Assembly: GCA_023439125.1 (NCBI GenBank)
Contig: JAEXOU010000011.1
Location: 62,001 to 126,000, forward strand
Source: Bacillota bacterium
GTDB taxonomy: Bacteria; Bacillota; Clostridia; Lachnospirales; Lachnospiraceae
Direction of reading: 5' to 3'
DNA: 64,000 bases
Shown here: piece by piece, positions 33,963-43,203 of the stretch
How the letters are laid out: every line of letters starts with the position of its first letter
How positions within the stretch are numbered: the stretch's first letter is position 1
The notes under the pieces: model-generated
What the model saw: only the letters and a program-made list of their open reading frames with translations
The model's database searches: none
Told to the model about the DNA's origin: nothing
Position numbers and translations under genes: made by a program

Positions 33963-35039
33963 TTAGCCTTCTTCTTGCAGGTTACTTAGCTTCGCAGCCT
34001 GGTCTGCTGCTGTTAAGCTATCAATAATCTCTTGTAGATCACCATTCATGATTTCATCTAAACGATGAGATGTTAACTTAATTCTGTGATCTGTACAACG
34101 TCCCTGTGGGAAATTATACGTACGAATTTTTTCGGAACGGTCACCTGTTCCAACCTGACTTTTACGTGCAGCAGCTTCCGCATCATGAGCCTTTTCCAAC
34201 TCTATCTCATACAAACGAGCACGTAAAACTTTTAATGCTTTATCACGGTTCTTTAACTGTGATTTTTCATCTTGGCAGGAGATTACAATACCTGTTGGAA
34301 TATGAGTTAAACGAACAGCCGAGTCAGTAGTATTAACGCACTGTCCTCCATTACCGGAAGAACGGAATACATCAAATCTACAGTCATTCATATTTAATTC
34401 AACATCAACTTCTTCCGCCTCTGGCATAATAGCAACTGTAACTGTCGAGGTGTGAATTCGACCACCTGATTCTGTAACCGGTATTCTTTGTACACGGTGT
34501 ACACCACTCTCATATTTTAACTTTGAATAAGCACCTTGTCCATTAATCATAAAGATAACTTCTTTACAACCACCAATACCATTCTCATTAATATTCATCA
34601 TATCAATCTTCCAGCGCATTGTTTCTGCATATTTTGAATACATACGGAATAACTCAGCTGCAAATAATGCTGCTTCATCACCACCAGCACCTGCTCGAAT
34701 TTCAACAATTACATTCTTCTCATCATTAGGGTCTTTTGGTAGCAACAAGATTTTAAGTTCACCTTCAATTACTTCAAGCTGCTGTTTGCTAGATGCTAGC
34801 TCTTCCTTTGCTAATTCACGAAGTTCTTCGTCACTTTCTTCCTCTAACATCTGCAGACTTTCTTCAATGTTTTTCTTTGTATTTTTATATTCTAGGTATT
34901 TATCTACGATTTCACCTAAGTCGTTTTGTTCCTTCATTAATTTACGAAATCTCGCTTGATCATTCGTAACGGTTGGCTCATGCAACTCATCTTGAATTTC
35001 TTGAAAACGAATTAGCAAATCCTCTAATCTATCAAACAT
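33963..35039 (-). CDS. prfA: Peptide chain release factor 1
   Basis: This 358-aa factor reads UAA and UAG. The stop-codon tripeptide is PVT (187-189, PxT type) and the peptidyl-tRNA hydrolysis motif is GGQ (231-233), inside RSSGNGGQCVNTTDSAVRLTH. The Gln of GGQ is methylated by PrmC, encoded just upstream. The Shine-Dalgarno is GGAGG. It follows prmC after about 115 bp that include a perfect 15-bp hairpin. Confidence 0.97.
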   Translation of the reverse strand: MFDRLEDLLIRFQEIQDELHEPTVTNDQARFRKLMKEQNDLGEIVDKYLEYKNTKKNIEESLQMLEEESDEELRELAKEELASSKQQLEVIEGELKILLLPKDPNDEKNVIVEIRAGAGGDEAALFAAELFRMYSKYAETMRWKIDMMNINENGIGGCKEVIFMINGQGAYSKLKYESGVHRVQRIPVTESGGRIHTSTVTVAIMPEAEEVDVELNMNDCRFDVFRSSGNGGQCVNTTDSAVRLTHIPTGIVISCQDEKSQLKNRDKALKVLRARLYEIELEKAHDAEAAARKSQVGTGDRSEKIRTYNFPQGRCTDHRIKLTSHRLDEIMNGDLQEIIDSLTAADQAAKLSNLQEEG

Positions 35040-35113
35040 GTCTTTCCTCCGTAATAACTTATTAGCATGTATATTAACTAGTTCGGCTTGCTTTTTGCCG
35101 TGTGCGTCAGGAA

Positions 35114-35154
35114 GCGTTTGTTACTATGGATTAATTACTCATAGTAACAAACGC
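35114..35154 (-). other. Perfect 15-bp hairpin between prmC and prfA
   Basis: GCGTTTGTTACTATG pairs with CATAGTAACAAACGC and abuts the prmC stop codon. No T tract follows on the minus strand, so an RNA-stability or processing element is likelier than a terminator. Confidence 0.65.
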
Positions 35155-35994
35155 TTATATATCATCTTTTAACTTCGCGCTAACGACGCGGTCAAGATTA
35201 GCATAATCTTTTGTGACCTCTATATTATCATAACCATTTTCTTCAAGAAGCTCACATACAGCAGCTGCTTGTTCACATCCAATCTCAAAATAGACCTTGC
35301 CTGCCTTGGACAAATAATTCTTTGACTGTTCTGCTAGTATACGATAGAATCTCAAACCATCTTCTGTTCCATCTAATGCGAGCAATGGCTCATAATCTTT
35401 CACTTCCGGCATTAAGGTATGAATTACATCTGTTGGTATATATGGAGGATTTGACACAATCACATCATATCTGTTCGTCACATTAGTAAACATATTACTT
35501 TCAATGAACTCAACATCTGCTTGATTGCATATTGCATTTTCTTTCGCCAACTCCAACGCTTTACTTGATATATCCAATGCTGTAACACTCTTTGCTTTTG
35601 AAAGTTTCGCTAAACTTATAGCAATACAACCTGAACCAGTACATACATCTAATATTGCCTTGTCTTTACTATCCTTTAACACAAGTTCTACTAAGATTTC
35701 TGTATCTTGCCTTGGTATTAAGACATGTTCATTCACAAGAAAGGTAAGTCCCATAAATTCTTGTTTACCTATAATATACTGCATCGGTTCATGTTTTAAT
35801 CTTCTATAAATATAACTCTTATATATTTCAATCTGACTTTCTGTCATTTGATCTGTTGAATGCAATAAAAATTCAGCTCTTGTCATGTTAATAATTGCTT
35901 CCATTAGGTACCATGCATCCAAATCTGCATTCTCAATCTTAGCATTCTCTAACTGACTTATTGCCCATTTTAAACTTTCCTGATACGTTGTCAT
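35155..35994 (-). CDS. prmC: Release factor glutamine N5-methyltransferase
   Basis: This 279-aa enzyme methylates the GGQ glutamine of release factors. It has an N-terminal helical domain, a SAM-binding LDVCTGSGCIAISLA (115-129) and the catalytic NPPY (182-185). Clustering with prfA, DUF1385 and rpmE is the standard Firmicute arrangement. The start lies 11 nt after the DUF1385 stop and has AGGAG. Confidence 0.96.
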   Translation of the reverse strand: MTTYQESLKWAISQLENAKIENADLDAWYLMEAIINMTRAEFLLHSTDQMTESQIEIYKSYIYRRLKHEPMQYIIGKQEFMGLTFLVNEHVLIPRQDTEILVELVLKDSKDKAILDVCTGSGCIAISLAKLSKAKSVTALDISSKALELAKENAICNQADVEFIESNMFTNVTNRYDVIVSNPPYIPTDVIHTLMPEVKDYEPLLALDGTEDGLRFYRILAEQSKNYLSKAGKVYFEIGCEQAAAVCELLEENGYDNIEVTKDYANLDRVVSAKLKDDI

Positions 35995-36005
35995 ATATGC
36001 TCCTG

Positions 36006-37397
36006 CTATTGATCATCCTTGTCAAAGGAAAGATAACGATCAAGTGCCCTTAAAATTGCATCTTCTTCCTCAGAATCATCCGGTTCTAATGATGTAACAA
36101 TCTCAGTAGAAGCAATAATTGGTTCTACTGGTTTACTCTTTGCTCTTTCTACAAGATTAGCATGCTTTTGCTCAGCAATCACCGGCTCATCAAATAACAT
36201 TTTATCTAAAGATGCAAATTCTTCTTCAACAGTAACTGCCGTTTCTTGTTTTGAATCTGCAAGATTCTTACGCGCCTGCTCTTGCATCTTATTCCTACTA
36301 ATTTCTTGTGTATGAGTGCTAATCGTTTTATCCTTGCTTGACTTTTCCTTAGTTTTTTCGGTTTTTGTTACTACTTGCTTTGCAACTTCTTCCTTTTTAA
36401 CTTCGGTATCCTGCGCTTTGCTTAAGGAAACTGGATGATTAATATTATCAGTTTGTGCATTTTTTGAAGCATCAGATTTTTTATACTTCTTACTATACTT
36501 TTTGAAGTTCTCTGCAAGGTAGGCTTTCCAATCAAAAACTGCTTCTACAGATGCAATTGCAACTTCAATCATGGAATCATCAGGCTCTTTTGTAGTTAAC
36601 CCTTGCATCCACATACCTGGTTTACTTATAATACGTATGAAAATATTATCCGTTCTACCTGCTAAACGTATAATCTCATATGAGATACCGGCAATTACAG
36701 GTACTAATAAAATACGTAGTATATAACGTAGATAAACAGTATCTACTTGAATAAACATAAATAGTACAATACTAACTAACATAACAAAAAGCATAAAGCT
36801 TGTACCACAACGTTTATGTTCTTTGGATTGACGTTTTACATTGCTAACGGTCAATTCATATCCTTTTTCTATACAATTAATTGTCTTATGTTCTGCACCA
36901 TGATATTGAAAAAAACGCTTAATATCCTTCATCTGAGAAATAGCTACAACATATCCGACAAAAAGTGCAACTCGAAGCACACCCTCGATTAATCCCAAAA
37001 TAATGAAAGAGTCAATTTTATCTGATACTAAATTTGCTAAAAATAGTGGTAATAAGATAAATACCCCTACCGCTACTACAATTGAAAGGAAAAAAGTAAG
37101 GAATGTAAAAAATCCATCGCTTGATTTTTTTTCTTTTGGCTTTTGCTCCTCTTCTTCAAAAAAAGTTGAGGAAAAAGTGATTGCTTTTGTTCCAATGAAT
37201 AAAGAGTCAGCAAATGCAGCTATTCCACGAAAGATAGGGAGTTTGAAAAGGGAATGTTTATCACTAATCCCTTTGTACTCATTTATCTCAACTGCAATTT
37301 CATCGTTTGGTTTACGTACAGCAATTGCATACTTCTCTTTATTTTTCATCATAACGCCTTCAAGTACAGCTTGACCACCAATACCAGATGATTTCAT
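36006..37397 (-). CDS. DUF1385 membrane protein with charged C-terminal tail
   Basis: This 463-aa protein starts with the conserved GIGGQAVLEGVMMKN. It has about four or five membrane segments and the family motif YHGAEHKTINCIE near residue 165. The function of DUF1385 is not established, although the His/Glu pattern suggests metal binding. The last 170 residues, after about 290, are highly charged and Lys/Glu-rich, longer than in many homologues and probably disordered. AGAGGGATG points to the second in-frame ATG. It is cotranscribed with prmC downstream; rpmE upstream has its own terminator. Confidence 0.88.
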   Translation of the reverse strand: MKSSGIGGQAVLEGVMMKNKEKYAIAVRKPNDEIAVEINEYKGISDKHSLFKLPIFRGIAAFADSLFIGTKAITFSSTFFEEEEQKPKEKKSSDGFFTFLTFFLSIVVAVGVFILLPLFLANLVSDKIDSFIILGLIEGVLRVALFVGYVVAISQMKDIKRFFQYHGAEHKTINCIEKGYELTVSNVKRQSKEHKRCGTSFMLFVMLVSIVLFMFIQVDTVYLRYILRILLVPVIAGISYEIIRLAGRTDNIFIRIISKPGMWMQGLTTKEPDDSMIEVAIASVEAVFDWKAYLAENFKKYSKKYKKSDASKNAQTDNINHPVSLSKAQDTEVKKEEVAKQVVTKTEKTKEKSSKDKTISTHTQEISRNKMQEQARKNLADSKQETAVTVEEEFASLDKMLFDEPVIAEQKHANLVERAKSKPVEPIIASTEIVTSLEPDDSEEEDAILRALDRYLSFDKDDQ

Positions 37398-37452
37398 TTT
37401 TTCATCCCTCTTTCCTATCATTATGATTTGTTAATACGTACAATTTAAAAAT

Positions 37453-37477
37453 AGGTTGAGATTCCACACCTCAACCT
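37453..37477 (-). terminator. Terminator of rpmE
   Basis: AGGTTGAG pairs with CTCAACCT; the minus strand continues ATTTTTAAATT. Confidence 0.8.
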
Positions 37478-37503
37478 GATTTTATCACTTTATTATCCCA
37501 AAA

Positions 37504-37710
37504 CTAGTTGTTACTAATACCATATCTACGATTGAACTTATCAATAGCACCACGAGCTGCAGCGGCTTTCTGCTGACCTGTGTAGAAAGAATGGCACTTA
37601 GAACAAACTTCTACGTGAATTTCTGGCTTTGTTGAACCTGTAACGAATTCGTTACCACAGTTGCATGTAACTTTTGCCTGATAGTATTTTGGTTGAATTG
37701 CTTCTTGCAT
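37504..37710 (-). CDS. rpmE: 50S ribosomal protein L31 (zinc-binding form)
   Basis: This 68-aa ribosomal protein keeps the four zinc ligands Cys 16, Cys 18, Cys 36 and Cys 39, so it is the zinc-containing type. The frame opens with a GTG inside AGAGGTG, which is the Shine-Dalgarno of the chosen ATG. It lies between rho and the DUF1385 gene. A small hairpin at 37744-37770 in the leader could be regulatory, but I cannot match it to a known L31 leader. Confidence 0.96.
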   Translation of the reverse strand: MQEAIQPKYYQAKVTCNCGNEFVTGSTKPEIHVEVCSKCHSFYTGQQKAAAARGAIDKFNRRYGISNN

Positions 37711-37833
37711 TATTTTCACCTCTCTATGTCAGAATCCTATGATAGTTTCTCCTTCATAGAGGAGAAAACTTGTTCATTCAAATAAACAGCTTTCTTATTA
37801 TAACATACACATACTGTAAATGCAATAGTTAAA

Positions 37834-39564
37834 CTATAATTTTGTTTTTTTAATCATTTCAACAAACTCTTTATTTGACTTTGTTCCAACAAACATTTGA
37901 ACGATACGTTCTACTGCTTCATCCGATTTTAGACCATTCATTGCTTTTCTCATCAGATAGTTGGCTTCTGCTTCCGATTGTGTCAATAAAAGATCGTCTC
38001 GTCTTGTACTTGATTTTGGTAAATCAATTGCAGGGAAAATTCTCTTTTCTGATAAGCTTCGATCTAGAACTAGTTCCATATTTCCTGTACCTTTAAATTC
38101 TTCAAACACAACATCATCCATACGGCTTCCAGTTTCCACTAACGCAGTGGCTAAGATCGTTAAGCTACCACCCTCACGCATATTTCTTGCCGCACCAAAA
38201 AACTTCTTTGGCATGTGCAAGGCGGCAGGATCAAGGCCTCCTGATAGTGTACGTCCAGAGGATTGGCAGGTAAGGTTATATGCTCTTGCTAATCTTGTTA
38301 TGCTGTCTAACAGTATTACAACATCTTTCTTATGTTCAACTAATCTCTTCGCTCTTTCAATTACCATCTCAGACACACGTTTATGATTATCAGGTAGTTC
38401 ATCAAATGTTGAATAGATAACCTCCACATTATCCCCATGAATGGATTCCTTCATATCAGTAACTTCTTCCGGACGTTCATCAATTAAAAGAATAATCAAA
38501 TGCATGTCAGGATGATTCGTTGTAATTGCTTTTGCTACTTGCTTTAACAAAGTTGTCTTACCAGCCTTTGGCTGAGAAACAATCATCCCTCTCTGCCCTT
38601 TACCAATTGGTGAGATAAGGTCTACCATTCTCATTGCTGGCCCACATCCTGCTGTTTCTAGATGTATTCTCTGATTTGGGAAAATTGGAGTTAAGTCTTC
38701 AAACCTCTTACGCTTTGTAGCCTCTGCTGGATGAAGCCCATTGATACTCTTTACATATAATAATGCACTAAATTTCTCATTCTGACTCTTTACTCTAGTA
38801 TTTCCGATTAGTATATCTCCAGTTTTTAGATTGAAACGACGAATCTGAGCTGGTGATACATAAACATCATTTTCACCAGGCAAGAAATTGTCACAACGGA
38901 TAAATCCATACCCCTCACTTAATACTTCCAATATTCCTTTTTTTGTTTCTCCACTATCATATTGCTCATATTCACTTGGAATTGAAGCAATATCCGCGCG
39001 AGCATTATCCGCGCGAACATTATCGGTGCGATCCATTTTATTATTTTCAACTTTCGTATTTTCTATTTTAGGATTTTCATTTCTTGGATTTTCATTTCTT
39101 GGATTTTCATTTTTGGTGTTTTCGTTTTTAGAATTCTCAATTGCTTTCGCGCTATCACCTTTGTTATTCCCTGCTCTCGCACTATCAAGTCGAAGTGTAT
39201 TACGCTCCTTGTTATCCACTTTATTAGGGTTAACATGTTCATTATCCAATCTTGGATTAGGATAAGTCTGAGGAGGCGTCTGACCAAAAGCCTTTATTAG
39301 AGAAGCGTTCTTATTTCGCTCGGTTCCTATTCTTTTAATCGGAGAGGAGTCTGCCCTTTTCTCTTTTACTACGCTTTCTTTTTGCTCATTCAATTCTTCT
39401 TTTTCTACAACCTCATCTTGATTCTTTGTATTTTCTGATAACTCTGCCGAGTTCAGCGTTTCAATCAGTTCTTGTTTTCTCAGCGTAGAAACACCTTTAA
39501 TTCCCTGTGCTTTTGCTAATTCACGAAGAGCTTGCAATGGCATGCTTTCAAAATTTTGCTTCAT
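37834..39564 (-). CDS. rho: Transcription termination factor Rho with Asn-rich insertion
   Basis: This 576-aa hexameric helicase ends untranslated transcripts. It has a Rho_N domain (about 8-42), an RNA-binding cold-shock-like domain (about 208-275: GILEVLSEGYGFIRC, DVYVSP), Walker A QPKAGKTTLL (331-340) and the RRDDLLL region near the C-terminus. Between the first two domains lies a roughly 150-residue low-complexity insert rich in Asn, Lys, Arg and Glu. It has six pentapeptide repeats (NENTK, NENPR, NENPR, NENPK, IENTK, VENNK; about 147-176). Compared with the ~420-aa E. coli protein it is about 155 residues longer. AAAGGAG lies before ATG. Confidence 0.97.
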   Translation of the reverse strand: MKQNFESMPLQALRELAKAQGIKGVSTLRKQELIETLNSAELSENTKNQDEVVEKEELNEQKESVVKEKRADSSPIKRIGTERNKNASLIKAFGQTPPQTYPNPRLDNEHVNPNKVDNKERNTLRLDSARAGNNKGDSAKAIENSKNENTKNENPRNENPRNENPKIENTKVENNKMDRTDNVRADNARADIASIPSEYEQYDSGETKKGILEVLSEGYGFIRCDNFLPGENDVYVSPAQIRRFNLKTGDILIGNTRVKSQNEKFSALLYVKSINGLHPAEATKRKRFEDLTPIFPNQRIHLETAGCGPAMRMVDLISPIGKGQRGMIVSQPKAGKTTLLKQVAKAITTNHPDMHLIILLIDERPEEVTDMKESIHGDNVEVIYSTFDELPDNHKRVSEMVIERAKRLVEHKKDVVILLDSITRLARAYNLTCQSSGRTLSGGLDPAALHMPKKFFGAARNMREGGSLTILATALVETGSRMDDVVFEEFKGTGNMELVLDRSLSEKRIFPAIDLPKSSTRRDDLLLTQSEAEANYLMRKAMNGLKSDEAVERIVQMFVGTKSNKEFVEMIKKTKL

Positions 39565-39769
39565 TCCATTTACTCCTTTATATTTTCATGTTGTGCTTGT
39601 ATGGGTTTGGTACGGATAATAATCAGAACTTTGGATATGTGAATAGATATTTTATTTACTATTATATACTATTTCCCTAATCTGTCAACTAAGCGATTTT
39701 TTTCATTTAAACATAGATAATTTAGTAAAAAATTAACACATTCCTACTATTATAAGCTTCCCCAACCTC

Positions 39770-39798
39770 TTGATAAATAAGAGTGTTAGTGTTATGAT
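39770..39798 (+). promoter_or_regulatory. Promoter of the malic enzyme gene
   Basis: TTGATA (39770-39775) and TATGAT (39793-39798) are separated by 17 bp, about 45 bp before the start codon. Confidence 0.65.
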
Positions 39799-39841
39799 AT
39801 CAAGGATTACTTAAGTAGTGTGAGATACAGGAGGACGCATC

Positions 39842-40993
39842 ATGACTTTAAATGAGAGAGCTTTACAGCTTCATGTAGAATGGAACGGTAAACTAACTAC
39901 AACATCGAAATGCCCGGTAAAATCAAGAGAAGATTTAGCTCTTGCATATACTCCAGGTGTAGCAGAACCTTGTAAGGTAATTGCTAAAGATCCTGAAGCA
40001 GCATACAAATACACAATTAAGGCAAATACGGTAGCCGTTGTCAGTGATGGTAGTGCTGTATTGGGCCTTGGAAATATTGGTGCAAAAGCTGCAATGCCTG
40101 TTATGGAAGGAAAGTGTGTTTTATTTAAGGAATTTGGCGGAATTAATGCATTTCCTATTTGCCTTGACACACAAGATACCGAAGAAATCATTCGTTGTGT
40201 AGCTGCCATTGCTCCTGCTTTTGGAGGTATCAACTTAGAAGATATCTCTGCACCTCGTTGTTTTGAGATTGAAACTCGTCTTAAGCAAATGCTTGACATA
40301 CCAGTTTTCCATGATGATCAGCATGGTACGGCAATTGTTGTGTTAGCTGGTATTATTAATGCTTTAAAAGTTACAGGTAAGAAAAAGGAAGACTGTAAAA
40401 TCGTTGTCAACGGAGCCGGCTCTGCAGGTATCGCTATCTCAAAGTTACTATTAACATACGGATTTCAACATTTGACTCTCTGCGATAAAACGGGAATCCT
40501 TAATAAAAATAGTGAAGGACTTAACTGGATGCAAAAAGAAATGATGGACATCACCAATCTCACTGGACAGTCTGGTTCATTAGCAGATGCGCTTTCAGGT
40601 GCTGATATCTTTGTCGGCGTTTCTGCACCAAACATTGTCACAAAGGAAATGGTAGCTTCGATGAATAAAGATTCCATCTTGTTTGCAATGGCTAATCCTG
40701 ATCCTGAAATCATGCCAGATTTAGCTAAGGAAGCTGGTGCAAAAGTAGTCGGGACTGGACGTAGTGATTTCCCTAACCAGGTTAATAATGTAGTTGCTTT
40801 TCCTGGAATCTTTAAAGGTGCACTTGAAGGAAGAGCTCCACAGATTACAGAGGAGATGAAATTAGCTGCTGCGATTGCGATTGCAGGACTTGTCAGCGAA
40901 GAGGAATTAAATGAGAACTTCATTATGCCAGAGGCTTTTGATCCTCGCGTTTGTGACGTAGTCAGCAATGCTGTCAAAGCTCATATTAAGTAG
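39842..40993 (+). CDS. NAD(P)-dependent malic enzyme, short form
   Basis: This 383-aa enzyme oxidatively decarboxylates malate to pyruvate. It has the malic N-terminal domain (LALAYTPGVAEPCK, and SDGSAVLGLGNIGAKAAMPVMEGK) and metal-binding ISAPRCFEIE and PVFHDDQHGTAIV. The NAD-binding domain (VVNGAGSAGIAISKLL) and FAMANPDPEI follow. It lacks the phosphotransacetylase-like extension of MaeB. GGAGG precedes ATG. The radical SAM gene begins 14 bp after its stop and may be cotranscribed. Cofactor preference is uncertain. Confidence 0.94.
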   Translation: MTLNERALQLHVEWNGKLTTTSKCPVKSREDLALAYTPGVAEPCKVIAKDPEAAYKYTIKANTVAVVSDGSAVLGLGNIGAKAAMPVMEGKCVLFKEFGGINAFPICLDTQDTEEIIRCVAAIAPAFGGINLEDISAPRCFEIETRLKQMLDIPVFHDDQHGTAIVVLAGIINALKVTGKKKEDCKIVVNGAGSAGIAISKLLLTYGFQHLTLCDKTGILNKNSEGLNWMQKEMMDITNLTGQSGSLADALSGADIFVGVSAPNIVTKEMVASMNKDSILFAMANPDPEIMPDLAKEAGAKVVGTGRSDFPNQVNNVVAFPGIFKGALEGRAPQITEEMKLAAAIAIAGLVSEEELNENFIMPEAFDPRVCDVVSNAVKAHIK

Positions 40994-41007
40994 ATAAGGA
41001 CAATTCA

Positions 41008-41982
41008 ATGATACAATGGAATGATAAACGTTACTTTTCACTCGACTATTATTTAAAGGAAACCTTTCATAACAAAGTCTATAAACTTTCCTTAAATGGT
41101 GGTATGACTTGTCCAAATCGTGATGGTAAAATAGGAGTTGGTGGTTGTATCTTCTGTAGTGAAGGAGGTTCGGGTGATTTTGCAACAAATGCTACACTTT
41201 CCATTACGAATCAAATTGAAAGTGCAAAATCACTTGTAAAATCAAAGGTAAAAAGTAATCAATATATCGCTTACTTTCAAGCTTTTACAAATACGTATGC
41301 CCCAGTAGAATATCTAGAGCGTATTTTTACGCAAGCTATTCAACATCCTGATATTGTAGCATTATCGATTGCAACCAGACCTGATTGTCTTCCCGTTGAG
41401 GTCTTAGATTTGTTAACAAGATTAAATCAGATAAAGCCTGTTTATCTTGAGCTTGGGCTTCAAACCTGTCACGAGAATACTGCTACATTAATCCGTCGTG
41501 GCTACCCTCTTTCTGTGTTTGAAGAAGCTGTAATGGAATTATCGAAGCGTAATATTTTAACTGTCGTTCACGTAATACTTGGCTTACCGAAGGAAAAAAG
41601 TACAGATATCCTTGCTACAATCAAGTATCTCAATACACTTCCAATTCATGGTGTTAAACTACAATTAATGCATGTTTTAAAACATACAGAACTGGAAAAA
41701 CTTTACCTGCGTGAACCATCGATGTTTCATATGATGAATTTTGATGACTATATAAATACATTAATCAATTGTTTGGAGCATTTACGTAGTGATATTGTCA
41801 TTCACCGAATTACTGGAGATGGACCAAAAAAATTATTAATTGCTCCTTTGTGGAGTGCTAATAAACGACTCGTATTAAATACAATAAATCAACAGCTTGT
41901 TTTAAGAGACACATACCAAGGAGTAAAATATTCTGTTACGAAAGGAGAATACCATGCAAGCGGAAACTCTGATGCTTTATAA
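41008..41982 (+). CDS. Radical SAM protein, YhcC/TIGR01212 type
   Basis: This 324-aa protein has the spaced iron-sulfur cluster cysteines typical of the family (CPNRDGKIGVGGCIFC, Cys 35, 47 and 50). ELGLQTCHENTATLIRRGY and VIHRITGDGPKKLLIAP are also characteristic. The biological substrate is unknown. It overlaps the following DUF4364 gene by 29 nt, so translation is probably coupled. It may share the malic enzyme transcript. Confidence 0.9.
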   Translation: MIQWNDKRYFSLDYYLKETFHNKVYKLSLNGGMTCPNRDGKIGVGGCIFCSEGGSGDFATNATLSITNQIESAKSLVKSKVKSNQYIAYFQAFTNTYAPVEYLERIFTQAIQHPDIVALSIATRPDCLPVEVLDLLTRLNQIKPVYLELGLQTCHENTATLIRRGYPLSVFEEAVMELSKRNILTVVHVILGLPKEKSTDILATIKYLNTLPIHGVKLQLMHVLKHTELEKLYLREPSMFHMMNFDDYINTLINCLEHLRSDIVIHRITGDGPKKLLIAPLWSANKRLVLNTINQQLVLRDTYQGVKYSVTKGEYHASGNSDAL

Positions 41983-42475
41983 GCTAATAGTTCTGTACAT
42001 TCTGGATAAGGTTGATTTTCCACTAACCAATGGTCAATTGACTAACTTTATCCTTGAAAAAGAGTATACGAATTACTTTAATATTCAGCAAGCAATCTCG
42101 GAACTAATAGATGATAACTACATCAGTTCGGAAACAATCCGTAACAGTTCCTTGTATCAAATCAGTGAATCAGGAAAAGAGACGTTATCCTTTTTCAGCC
42201 ACAATATATCACAGGCAATACGTGATGATATCGATGCTTATCTAAAGGAACACAAGTATAGCCTTCGTAATGAAGTTTCTACACTTGCCGATTATTACGA
42301 AAATAAGAAAGATGAATATATTGCAAGACTTCGCGTCATGGAAGGAGACAGTGCAATCATTGAACTGAAACTTTCTGTACCAACAGAACGAGAAGCTAAT
42401 CTTGTATGTAATAATTGGAGAAATAAAAGTTCGGACATATATGCTTACGTAATTTCAACACTCATTGCAGACTAA
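41954..42475 (+). CDS. DUF4364 family protein (winged-helix-like)
   Basis: This 173-aa cytosolic protein matches DUF4364 (LYKLIVLYILDKVDFPLTNGQLTNFILEKEYTNY, and AISELIDDNYIS). The N-terminal region has the pattern of a winged helix resembling PadR-like regulators, so DNA binding is plausible but not shown. The C-terminal half is a mixed alpha/beta segment ending in VCNNWRNKSSDIYAYVI. The Shine-Dalgarno AAAGGAG lies inside the upstream gene's end. A bidirectional terminator follows. Confidence 0.82.
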   Translation: MQAETLMLYKLIVLYILDKVDFPLTNGQLTNFILEKEYTNYFNIQQAISELIDDNYISSETIRNSSLYQISESGKETLSFFSHNISQAIRDDIDAYLKEHKYSLRNEVSTLADYYENKKDEYIARLRVMEGDSAIIELKLSVPTEREANLVCNNWRNKSSDIYAYVISTLIAD

Positions 42476-42479
42476 AAAT

Positions 42480-42524
42480 AGGGCGAGATCAGGTAATGAA
42501 TTTACACTGATACCGCCCTTTTCT
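42480..42524. terminator. Bidirectional terminator between DUF4364 and engB
   Basis: AGGGCG-AGATCAG pairs imperfectly with CTGATAC-CGCCCT; TTTTCTTT follows on the plus strand. Confidence 0.75.
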
Positions 42525-43157
42525 TTATTCTGTTTCTTTATTTTTGGTATCTTTTATCGAGTTTTCCTCTTCTTGTACCATATTATCTGTAATACATTCC
42601 CATATTACATCTCGACCTTCTTTTGTTAAAGCCGAAAATGGAATAATTTTTGTGTGAGCACTCGCTTGTAACCCTTGTCGCAAAACTTTAATCTGTTTAT
42701 CTCTTTGGCTTCGATTGATCTTATCTAACTTTGTGGCAATAACAACAGGTTCAAATCCATGATGAACAATCCACTGATACATTTCTTTATCATTTGTGGA
42801 TGGTTCATGTCGAATGTCAACTAAAAGAAAGATTACTTTTAATTGTTTACTTGTTTTTAAATACCGTTCAATCATCATTCCCCATTTTGCCTTCAACTCC
42901 ATAGATACTTTCGCATAACCATAACCAGGAAGATCAACAAAATATAAACGATTATTAATTTTATAGAAGTTGATTGTTTGAGTCTTCCCTGGCTGGGATG
43001 ATGTTCTCGCAAATGATTTTCGATTTATAAGCGAATTGATCAGTGAGGATTTCCCAACGTTGGATTTCCCTGCAAACGCAAACTCCTCCATCAGATTATC
43101 TGGCAATTTACTTGTAATCCCACATACGGTTTCAAGTTCCACTTGATTAACGTTCAT
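42525..43157 (-). CDS. engB: Ribosome-biogenesis GTPase YsxC/EngB
   Basis: This 210-aa GTPase acts in late 50S assembly. It has the G1 loop GKSNVGKSSLINSL, Switch-II DLPGYGYAKVS and TKLDKI for guanine recognition. It lies 46 bp after lon, the standard clpX-lon-engB order of Firmicutes. The start is set by TTGGAG. Confidence 0.96.
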   Translation of the reverse strand: MNVNQVELETVCGITSKLPDNLMEEFAFAGKSNVGKSSLINSLINRKSFARTSSQPGKTQTINFYKINNRLYFVDLPGYGYAKVSMELKAKWGMMIERYLKTSKQLKVIFLLVDIRHEPSTNDKEMYQWIVHHGFEPVVIATKLDKINRSQRDKQIKVLRQGLQASAHTKIIPFSALTKEGRDVIWECITDNMVQEEENSIKDTKNKETE

Positions 43158-43203
43158 TTATTTAACTCCAATCCGTCCACAACGGACTCTAGATAATGGT
43201 TGA

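Noticed and set aside
37744..37770. Known ribosomal protein L31 leader motif
   Set aside because: A small hairpin is present, but I cannot match it to a described L31 leader and it may be incidental.
38888..39265. Plus-strand 125-codon frame with LGFSF repeats
   Set aside because: It is the complement of the Asn-rich repeats of rho, which is clearly the real gene.
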